Below, in pieces: positions 37,501 to 49,500 of a DNA stretch of 64,000 bases. Within the stretch, counting starts at the first letter, position 1; the number at the start of each line of letters is the position of its first letter. The notes beneath the pieces are model-generated. The model made no database searches. It had not been told where the DNA came from and was given only the letters and a program-made list of their open reading frames with translations. Source of the DNA: Climacium dendroides (Eukaryota > Streptophyta > Bryopsida > Hypnales > Climaciaceae); NCBI GenBank assembly GCA_950106755.1, contig OX467082.1, positions 19,592,001-19,656,000 on the forward strand, written 5' to 3'. The position numbers and the translations under genes are program-made.

Positions 37501-40500
37501 CACGCCAAGTTGATCCACATAATGACCTGCCTTTCCAAAAAAGCCAACAATTTTGCCGTTCTTGGGGGTAGATCTAAGTTGGCCTTGGGGCTTCAATGCA
37601 CCATAAGGTCCATAGCTTTGTTTGTTGGTGACGAACTCAAGGCTCTCTATGATGGTGATCCCTTTGTTTTGGTAGCTACTACCCTTGACTTGTACCAAGT
37701 ATTCCTCCGGATACTTCAAAGAAATCTACCAAAGACATTGCACGCACTTCATTCACTACATGCATTTGAACATTCATTCTTGAAGCCTTGACACCACATC
37801 CAAAGATTCAAAACCCCCATTACAATTGGAAACCATCATTGGACCACATCTACAACTTGTACTAGCGGTACATGCAAGTGGAGGAGGGCTACTACTCTCT
37901 CTTACCTTGGTTTGTTTTGTTCCATTTCCATTTTGGCCACCGTGTGGCTTTGCTTTGAAGGTCCTCCCTCCACGACTATAAGTTGTTTGGAAAGAAACCA
38001 CATGGAAATTGTTGTAGGATACAAGCAACTCAATCACATCGCCGCTTCCTTCATAGAAGGATTCTCCACCTTGACCACCCCAAGCCTCTTGAACAATGAT
38101 AGTTTCTGTGTTTGGAACATCTTCCACCTTGGCACTAACAACTCCAATGCTATGTATGCATGATGTTGCTCCACCATAGAAGCTAGTGACTTTTCCACGC
38201 CGAACCGTTTCAAAACTTGTGCCTCTAGTCACGGACCCGTAAGGTCCGTATGTCCTTTTGTTGGTAACAAACGTGAGGGATGTCACCACCACACCCAAAG
38301 GTGACACCTCGCGGGTGGTTCCCCTCACTTGGACCACATATTCGTTGGGGTATTGCAGAGAGATCTACACAATGCATCAATCCACCACACACATGTATTG
38401 AGCAATGCATCTTCAAGGAACAATATGTCAATCCATTTGAAATCACACCTTGGCTATAACTACTCCTATGTTGGGAATCCATTCACGGTGCAACTCCACC
38501 ACAACGATCATGGACAATTGTCAACAACCATTGCATACACATGAATCAAGCAAGTGAATGCGCATAATGGATTGAGCAACAAATCAAAACCAAAATTTGT
38601 CCCCTAAGACATCCACCACACTAGTTACCATACAACGAGACCATCAAAACCACAAAAAGGTGTCTCCCACAAGTTACTAACCTTGCTCACATCACCACCA
38701 GGGCCACCTTGCGGAGCTTGCTTGAAGGTCATTCCATTCAAAATGTAAGTGGTTTGGATACGCAAGATGTATTCCTTGTTAAAGGCAACCTCAATTTCAA
38801 TGATGTCACCATTCCCACCATAGAAGGTGGTCTCCTCTTTGGATCCCCACGGACCTTCAACTAGGGAGATGTTGTCATCATTCCCACTACCAAACACCGT
38901 TTGGGTGGTCAACTTGCCAAATGAAGGGACCTCTCCCTAGAAACCAATCCAATAACATCCAAACCCAATTAGCCCAAACTCCAATAGGAGGCTCCATGCC
39001 CCAAGCAACCCCAACGCCATCAAAACACACACCTAGGCACCAAATTTGATACCAAACATGGTTCCACACTACCACTCCATCCTTGTCAAGGCCATGGCCT
39101 CACACACAAGGGGACAAACGTCTAACCACCTAACCACTTTATCAATCAAAGCATGCATCCGTACGCTAGCACGGGCCACTTACCTTGAGAATACCCGGTT
39201 CCACTCCACCCACTCCAGGGGTTTGGATGACGGCTTGACGCCTGTCCACGTCGGCCTTATCGCTTTGACGTGTTGTTTGGGTCGTTTGTGAGTCCACACG
39301 GCCAAACGTGTGGCCCTCATCCGTTTGTGAAGTTTTGTCCCCCAAAGGAAATGTATCTTTCTTGCTTCCTCCGGGTGATGTTCCGGGTCTCTGCTTTTGG
39401 TCCTGCATTTCATGCACGTCATTGCATCAACAAATATTGCAAAGCCTAGGCCACAACTTCTTAGGCCCATTTCTTAAGCTTTGGCATTTCTTCTAGACTA
39501 GCATGGAAACGTTAAGGCCACCACGCCTACACATGCAACGTGGGGACAATCATTTGACCTCCTACCAATGCATACAACAAAGTATGTGTTTGCAAGCTCG
39601 CAAGGACCACTTACCGTGGAAAAACCGGATGCCACTTCACCCGATCCAACGCTAGGTTGCGACTTCTTGCCAGGGACATCTTGACCGGGCTTACCGCTTC
39701 CAACTTGTGTGGGTTTGTCCGTTGGGACCTTGTCCTTGGAGTGCAAGGATTGCTCCTCGTCAACCAAGATGCTTGCACCCGTGTGTGGAGGTGTCTCTAC
39801 CGGACGCAACGAAGGCCTTGACCCAAATTTGTCTTCGTAGCCCTACATTTTGCCCACATCATCACATCAATGGTTACCTCTAAGGCCAAGCCATGATGAC
39901 TACCTTGATCCACTTGTCAAGTACCTTGCCTCAAGACAAAAATTGAAGCCAATGTCAAGGCCACTATGCGTACACATGCAAGGGGACAATCCTTTGACCT
40001 CCCAAGGTTTCATGTAACAACGCTTGGATCCGCAAGCTTGCAAAGAGCACTTACTTTGACAATCCCGGTTGTTGCTGCACCCAAACCCACGCTTGCGGCA
40101 CCTAACGTGAGCTTGTCGAAGGCATCGTCACCCCGCTTATCGCTTTGACGTGTTGTTTGGGTCGTTTGTGAGTCCACACGGCCAAACGTGTGGCCCTCAT
40201 CCGTTTGTGAAGTTTTGTCCCCCAAAGGAAATGTATCTTTCTTGCTTTCTCCGGGTGATGTTCCGGGTCTCTGCTTTTGGTCCTGCATTTCATGCACGTC
40301 ATTGCATCAACAAATATTGCAAAGCCTAGGCCACAACTTCTTAGGCCCATTTCTTAAGCTTTGGCATTTCTTCTAGACTAGCATGGAAACGTTAAGGCCA
40401 CCACGCCTACACATGCAACGTGGGGACAATCATTTGACCTCCTACCAATGCATACAACAAAGTATGTGTTTGCAAGCTCGCAAGGACCACTTACCGTGGA

Positions 40501-43500
40501 AAAACCGGATGCCACTTCACCCGATCCAACGCTAGGTTGCGACTTCTTGCCAGGGACATCTTGACCGGGCTTACCGCTTCCAACTTGTGTGGGTTTGTCC
40601 GTTGGGACCTTGTCCTTGGAGTGCAAGGATTGCTCCTCGTCAACCAAGATGCTTGCACCCGTGTGTGGAGGTGTCTCTACCGGACGCAACGAAGGCCTTG
40701 ACCCAAATTTGTCTTTGTAGCCCTACATTTTGCCCACATCATCACATCAATGGTTACCTCTAAGGCCAAGCCATGATGACTACCTTGATCCACTTGTCAA
40801 GTACCTTGCCTCAAGACAAAAATTGAAGCCAATGTCAAGGCCACTATGCGTACACATGCAAGGGGACAATCCTTTGACCTCCCAAGGTTTCATGTAACAA
40901 CGCTTGGATCCGCAAGCTTGCAAAGAGCACTTACTTTGACAATCCCGGTTGTTGCTGCACCCAAACCCACGCTTGCGGCACCTAACGTGAGCTTGTCGAA
41001 GGCATCGTCACCCCGCTTATCGCTTTGACGTGTTGTTTGGGTCGTTTGTGAGTCCACACGGCCAAACGTGTGGCCCTCATCCGTTTGTGAAGTTTTGTCC
41101 CCCAAAGGAAATGTATCTTTCTTGCTTTCTCCGGGTGATGTTCCGGGTCTCTGCTTTTGGTCCTGCATTTCATGCACGTCATTGCATCAACAAATATTGC
41201 AAAGCCTAGGCCACAACTTCTTAGGCCCATTTCTTAAGCTTTGGCATTTCTTCTAGACTAGCATGGAAACGTTAAGGCCACCACGCCTACACATGCAACG
41301 TGGGGACAATCATTTGACCTCCTACCAATGCATACAACAAAGTATGTGTTTGCAAGCTCGCAAGGACCACTTACCGTGGAAAAACCGGATGCCACTTCAC
41401 CCGATCCAACGCTAGGTTGCGACTTCTTGCCAGGGACATCTTGACCGGGCTTACCGCTTCCAACTTGTGTGGGTTTGTCCGTTGGGACCTTGTCCTTGGA
41501 GTGCAAGGATTGCTCCTCGTCAACCAAGATGCTTGCACCCGTGTGTGGAGGTGTCTCTACCGGACGCAACGAAGGCCTTGACCCAAATTTGTCTTCGTAG
41601 CCCTACATTTTGCCCACATCATCACATCAATGGTTACCTCTAAGGCCAAGCCATGATGACTACCTTGATCCACTTGTCAAGTACCTTGCCTCAAGACAAA
41701 AATTGAAGCCAATGTCAAGGCCACTATGCGTACACATGCAAGGGGACAATCCTTTGACCTCCCAAGGTTTCATGTAACAACGCTTGGATCCGCAAGCTTG
41801 CAAAGAGCACTTACTTTGACAATCCCGGTTGTTGCTGCACCCAAACCCACGCTTGCGGCACCTAACGTGAGCTTGTCGAAGGCATCGTCACCCCGCTTAT
41901 CGCTTTGACGTGTTGTTTGGGTCGTTTGTGAGTCCACACGGCCAAACGTGTGGCCCTCATCCGTTTGTGAAGTTTTGTCCCCCAAAGGAAATGTATCTTT
42001 CTTGCTTTCTCCGGGTGATGTTCCGGGTCTCTGCTTTTGGTCCTGCATTTCATGCACGTCATTGCATCAACAAATATTGCAAAGCCTAGGCCACAACTTC
42101 TTAGGCCCATTTCTTAAGCTTTGGCATTTCTTCTAGACTAGCATGGAAACGTTAAGGCCACCACGCCTACACATGCAACGTGGGGACAATCATTTGACCT
42201 CCTACCAATGCATACAACAAAGTATGTGTTTGCAAGCTCGCAAGGACCACTTACCGTGGAAAAACCGGATGCCACTTCACCCGATCCAACGCTAGGTTGC
42301 GACTTCTTGCCAGGGACATCTTGACCGGGCTTACCGCTTCCAACTTGTGTGGGTTTGTCCGTTGGGACCTTGTCCTTGGAGTGCAAGGATTGCTCCTCGT
42401 CAACCAAGATGCTTGCACCCGTGTGTGGAGGTGTCTCTACCGGACGCAACGAAGGCCTTGACCCAAATTTGTCTTTGTAGCCCTACATTTTGCCCACATC
42501 ATCACATCAATGGTTACCTCTAAGGCCAAGCCATGATGACTACCTTGATCCACTTGTCAAGTACCTTGCCTCAAGACAAAAATTGAAGCCAATGTCAAGG
42601 CCACTATGCGTACACATGCAAGGGGACAATCCTTTGACCTCCCAAGGTTTCATGTAACAACGCTTGGATCCGCAAGCTTGCAAAGAGCACTTACTTTGAC
42701 AATCCCGGTTGTTGCTGCACCCAAACCCACGCTTGCGGCACCTAACGTGAGCTTGTCGAAGGCATCGTCACCCCGCTTATCGCTTTGACGTGTTGTTTGG
42801 GTCGTTTGTGAGTCCACACGGCCAAACGTGTGGCCCTCATCCGTTTGTGAAGTTTTGTCCCCCAAAGGAAATGTATCTTTCTTGCTTTCTCCGGGTGATG
42901 TTCCGGGTCTCTGCTTTTGGTCCTGCATTTCATGCACGTCATTGCATCAACAAATATTGCAAAGCCTAGGCCACAACTTCTTAGGCCCATTTCTTAAGCT
43001 TTGGCATTTCTTCTAGACTAGCATGGAAACGTTAAGGCCACCACGCCTACACATGCAACGTGGGGACAATCATTTGACCTCCTACCAATGCATACAACAA
43101 AGTATGTGTTTGCAAGCTCGCAAGGACCACTTACCGTGGAAAAACCGGATGCCACTTCACCCGATCCAACGCTAGGTTGCGACTTCTTGCCAGGGACATC
43201 TTGACCGGGCTTACCGCTTCCAACTTGTGTGGGTTTGTCCGTTGGGACCTTGTCCTTGGAGTGCAAGGATTGCTCCTCGTCAACCAAGATGCTTGCACCC
43301 GTGTGTGGAGGTGTCTCTACCGGACGCAACGAAGGCCTTGACCCAAATTTGTCTTCGTAGCCCTACATTTTGCCCACATCATCACATCAATGGTTACCTC
43401 TAAGGCCAAGCCATGATGACTACCTTGATCCACTTGTCAAGTACCTTGCCTCAAGACAAAAATTGAAGCCAATGTCAAGGCCACTATGCGTACACATGCA

Positions 43501-46500
43501 AGGGGACAATCCTTTGACCTCCCAAGGTTTCATGTAACAACGCTTGGATCCGCAAGCTTGCAAAGAGCACTTACTTTGACAATCCCGGTTGTTGCTGCAC
43601 CCAAACCCACGCTTGCGGCACCTAACGTGAGCTTGTCGAAGGCATCGTCACCCCGCTTATCGCTTTGACGTGTTGTTTGGGTCGTTTGTGAGTCCACACG
43701 GCCAAACGTGTGGCCCTCATCCGTTTGTGAAGTTTTGTCCCCCAAAGGAAATGTATCTTTCTTGCTTTCTCCGGGTGATGTTCCGGGTTTCTGTTTTTGG
43801 TCCTGCATTTCATGCACATCATTGCATCAACGGATATTGCAAAGCCTAGGGCACAACTTCTTAGGCCCATTTGTTAAGCTTTGGCATTTCTTCTAGACTA
43901 GCATGGAAACGTTAAGGCCACCACGCCTACACATGCAACGTGGGGACAATCATTTGACCTCCTACCAATGCATACAATTGTCCGTCCATAAGTTTGGGCA
44001 ACTCTGAACATACCGTGAGACTTCCACTGGCCACTTCATCCAACGGTTGTGGCTTTGGTTTGTTGGAGTCATCTACATTCGGCTTGGTGGTGGCCCCGCT
44101 TGAATGGTGCACGCCACTTGTTGTCTCCGTGTAGTACGTAAGCAAGTAGCTCTGCGTTGTCTTCCAATCTACCGTGGTGATGACTCCAAATTGCTCTAGG
44201 CTATCGCCTGCCCTACCATAGAATCCAGTCACCAACCGACTTGGGGAACTTCCAAACTCCGATCCCTTTAGAACACCATAAGGACCGTAGGTGTGCTTGT
44301 TGGTGATGAAGGTCAAGGAAGTGATTACTTGATGTGAACCCAAGAACCCCACCTTTGCCGTGGTCCCCTTCACTTGAGTCAAGTATTCATTCGGGAAGTC
44401 CAAGGTTATCTGGATGCAAATCACTACTAAGTCAATATGTACAATTCTTCTTTTAACTTCATGGTCTCTATATGATTGATGCGTTTTTCATGCACATCAT
44501 ATCATCAACAATTTTGATGAAACGTAGATGATTCACGTTGGGCTTTTGCATACGCACACTATTTGTGTAACATTTGGAGGAAATTGTAGACACACCATGT
44601 TTGTATTTGTGCATAGTCTCCAATTCTAGTATGTATTTTATTGAAGAACAAAGAAATGGTTGTGATTTTACCTTGGATGCATCGCCATTGGTGCTACCAA
44701 ACATCACCGGTTCAAAAGTCACTCCACCTTGCTCATATGTGGTTTGAATTCCGTTGATTTGGCTTTGGTTGTAGTACACCACAATCTTCACAATGTCACC
44801 TTGGCCACCATAGAACTCACGCCCTCCTTGACCACCCCATGGACCCAACTTCATTGTCGCCGGTAAGGCCTTGCCCGGATGCAACTCGGTGATGAAACCA
44901 ATTGAATCCAAGAAACTCCCTGACCTTCCAAAGATGCCAACAACCTTTCCATGTGCCTTGGTTTCAAATGCAACACCGGTAGTCGGGCCAAACGGTCCAT
45001 GTGTTTGTTTGTTGGTGATGAAGGTGAGGGACGTCACCATTGTCCCACCCGGGACTATGTTTCCCGTGGTTCCCTTCACTTGAACCAAATACTCACCATC
45101 TTCAAAAGAAATCTGTAGCAAACATTCCCACCAAGTTTAATGCATAAGTTCAACCTCATGGAGGAGTCACACACTTTTACATTTCAATCACAAACCATTG
45201 CATTCCTTTGGTCCCCCTTGCAACCATCAAAACCACATCATGAAGGTCTAAGAGTTTGGAAGTTGGACCTGTTTAGTTTCACCGCCGTCAAGTCCACCAT
45301 GTGGTTGGGACTTGTATCGAGTGTCTCCTTGCTCATACGTCACGTGAAGCGAGATGATTTGTTTCTTGTTGAACTTCACAAGGAGTTCAACAATCTCACC
45401 TCTCCCGTCGCTAAAAGGCTTTCCTCCCGAACCTCCCCAAGATCCTTGCACTATCAATAGGTCATCTCTATGCGATGGGAAGCTGATGACCACGCCAAGT
45501 TGATCCACATAATGACCTGCCTTTCCAAAAAAGCCAACAATTTTGCCATTCTTGGGGGTAGATCTAAGTTGGCCTTGGGGCTTCAATGCACCATAAGGTC
45601 CATAGCTTTGTTTGTTGGTGACGAACCCAAGGCTCTCTATGATGGTGATCCCTTTGTTTTGGTAGCTACTACCCTTGACTTGTACCAAGTATTCCTCCGG
45701 ATACTTCAAAGAAATCTACCAAAGACATTGCACGCACTTCATTCACTACATGCATTTGAACATTCATTCTTGAAGCCTTGACACCACATCCAAAGATTCA
45801 AAACCCCCATTACAATTGGAAACCATCATTGGACCACATCTACAACTTGTACTAGCGGTACATGCAAGTGGAGGAGGGCTACTACTCTCTCTTACCTTGG
45901 TTTGTTTTGTTCCATTTCCATTTTGGCCACCGTGTGGCTCTGCTTTGAAGGTCCTCCCTCCACGACTATAAGTTGTTTGGAAAGAAACCACATGGAAATT
46001 GTTGTAGGATACAAGCAACTCAATCACATCGCCGCTTCCTTCATAGAAGGATTCTCCACCTTGACCACCCCAAGCCTCTTGAACAATGATAGTTTCTGTG
46101 TTTGGAACATCTTCCACCTTGGCACTAACAACTCCAATGCTATGTATGCATGATGTTGCTCCACCATAGAAGCTAGTGACTTTTCCACGCCGAACCGTTT
46201 CAAAACTTGTGCCTCTAGTCACGGACCCGTAAGGTCCGTATGTCCTTTTGTTGGTAACAAACGTGAGGGATGTCACCACCACACCCAAAGGTGACACCTC
46301 GCGGGTGGTTCCCCTCACTTGGACCACATATTCGTTGGGGTATTGCAGAGAGATCTACACAATGCATCAATCCACCACACACATGTATTGAGCAATGCAT
46401 CTTCAAGGAACAATATGTCAATCCATTTGAAATCACACCTTGGCTATAACTACTCCTATGTTGGGAATCCATTCACGGTGCAACTCCACCACAACGATCA

Positions 46501-49500
46501 TGGACAATTGTCAACAACCATTGCATACACATGAATCAAGCAAGTGAATGCGCATAATGGATTGAGCAACAAATCAAAACCAAAATTTGTCCCCTAAGAC
46601 ATCCACCACACTAGTTACCATACAACGAGACCATCAAAACCACAAAAAGGTGTCTCCCACAAGTTACTAACCTTGCTCACATCACCACCAGGGCCACCTT
46701 GCGGAGCTTGCTTGAAGGTCATTCCATTCAAAATGTAAGTGGTTTGGATACGCAAGATGTATTCCTTGTTAAAGGCAACCTCAATTTCAATGATGTCACC
46801 ATTCCCACCATAGAAGGTGGTCTCCTCTTTGGATCCCCACGGACCTTCAACTAGGGAGATGTTGTCATCATTCCCACTACCAAACACCGTTTGGGTGGTC
46901 AACTTGCCAAATGAAGGGACCTCTCCCTAGAAACCAATCCAATAACATCCAAACCCAATTAGCCCAAACTCCAATAGGAGGCTCCATGCCCCAAGCAACC
47001 CCAACGCCATCAAAACACACACCTAGGCACCAAATTTGATACCAAACATGGTTCCACACTACCACTCCATCCTTGTCAAGGCCATGGCCTCACACACAAG
47101 GGGACAAACGTCTAACCACCTAACCACTTTATCAATCAAAGCATGCATCCGTACGCTAGCACGGGCCACTTACCTTGAGAATACCCGGTTCCACTCCACC
47201 CACTCCAGGGGTTTGGATGACGGCTTGACGCCTGTCCACGTCGGCCTTATCGCTTTGACGTGTTGTTTGGGTCGTTTGTGAGTCCACACGGCCAAACGTG
47301 TGGCCCTCATCCGTTTGTGAAGTTTTGTCCCCCAAAGGAAATGTATCTTTCTTGCTTCCTCCGGGTGATGTTCCGGGTCTCTGCTTTTGGTCCTGCATTT
47401 CATGCACGTCATTGCATCAACAAATATTGCAAAGCCTAGGCCACAACTTCTTAGGCCCATTTCTTAAGCTTTGGCATTTCTTCTAGACTAGCATGGAAAC
47501 GTTAAGGCCACCACGCCTACACATGCAACGTGGGGACAATCATTTGACCTCCTACCAATGCATACAACAAAGTATGTGTTTGCAAGCTCGCAAGGACCAC
47601 TTACCGTGGAAAAACCGGATGCCACTTCACCCGATCCAACGCTAGGTTGCGACTTCTTGCCAGGGACATCTTGACCGGGCTTACCGCTTCCAACTTGTGT
47701 GGGTTTGTCCGTTGGGACCTTGTCCTTGGAGTGCAAGGATTGCTCCTCGTCAACCAAGATGCTTGCACCCGTGTGTGGAGGTGTCTCTACCGGACGCAAC
47801 GAAGGCCTTGACCCAAATTTGTCTTCGTAGCCCTACATTTTGCCCACATCATCACATCAATGGTTACCTCTAAGGCCAAGCCATGATGACTACCTTGATC
47901 CACTTGTCAAGTACCTTGCCTCAAGACAAAAATTGAAGCCAATGTCAAGGCCACTATGCGTACACATGCAAGGGGACAATCCTTTGACCTCCCAAGGTTT
48001 CATGTAACAACGCTTGGATCCGCAAGCTTGCAAAGAGCACTTACTTTGACAATCCCGGTTGTTGCTGCACCCAAACCCACGCTTGCGGCACCTAACGTGA
48101 GCTTGTCGAAGGCATCGTCACCCCGCTTATCGCTTTGACGTGTTGTTTGGGTCGTTTGTGAGTCCACACGGCCAAACGTGTGGCCCTCATCCGTTTGTGA
48201 AGTTTTGTCCCCCAAAGGAAATGTATCTTTCTTGCTTTCTCCGGGTGATGTTCCGGGTCTCTGCTTTTGGTCCTGCATTTCATGCACGTCATTGCATCAA
48301 CAAATATTGCAAAGCCTAGGCCACAACTTCTTAGGCCCATTTCTTAAGCTTTGGCATTTCTTCTAGACTAGCATGGAAACGTTAAGGCCACCACGCCTAC
48401 ACATGCAACGTGGGGACAATCATTTGACCTCCTACCAATGCATACAACAAAGTATGTGTTTGCAAGCTCGCAAGGACCACTTACCGTGGAAAAACCGGAT
48501 GCCACTTCACCCGATCCAACGCTAGGTTGCGACTTCTTGCCAGGGACATCTTGACCGGGCTTACCGCTTCCAACTTGTGTGGGTTTGTCCGTTGGGACCT
48601 TGTCCTTGGAGTGCAAGGATTGCTCCTCGTCAACCAAGATGCTTGCACCCGTGTGTGGAGGTGTCTCTACCGGAGGCAACGAAGGCCTTGACCCAAATTT
48701 GTCTTTGTAGCCCTACATTTTGCCCACATCATCACATCAATGGTTACCTCTAAGGCCAAGCCATGATGACTACCTTGATCCACTTGTCAAGTACCTTGCC
48801 TCAAGACAAAAATTGAAGCCAATGTCAAGGCCACTATGCGTACACATGCAAGGGGACAATCCTTTGACCTCCCAAGGTTTCATGTAACAACGCTTGGATC
48901 CGCAAGCTTGCAAAGAGCACTTACTTTGACAATCCCGGTTGTTGCTGCACCCAAACCCACGCTTGCGGCACCTAACGTGAGCTTGTCGAAGGCATCGTCA
49001 CCCCGCTTATCGCTTTGACGTGTTGTTTGGGTCGTTTGTGAGTCCACACGGCCAAACGTGTGGCCCTCATCCGTTTGTGAAGTTTTGTCCCCCAAAGGAA
49101 ATGTATCTTTCTTGCTTTCTCCGGGTGATGTTCCGGGTCTCTGCTTTTGGTCCTGCATTTCATGCACGTCATTGCATCAACAAATATTGCAAAGCCTAGG
49201 CCACAACTTCTTAGGCCCATTTCTTAAGCTTTGGCATTTCTTCTAGACTAGCATGGAAACGTTAAGGCCACCACGCCTACACATGCAACGTGGGGACAAT
49301 CATTTGACCTCCTACCAATGCATACAACAAAGTATGTGTTTGCAAGCTCGCAAGGACCACTTACCGTGGAAAAACCGGATGCCACTTCACCCGATCCAAC
49401 GCTAGGTTGCGACTTCTTGCCAGGGACATCTTGACCGGGCTTACCGCTTCCAACTTGTGTGGGTTTGTCCGTTGGGACCTTGTCCTTGGAGTGCAAGGAT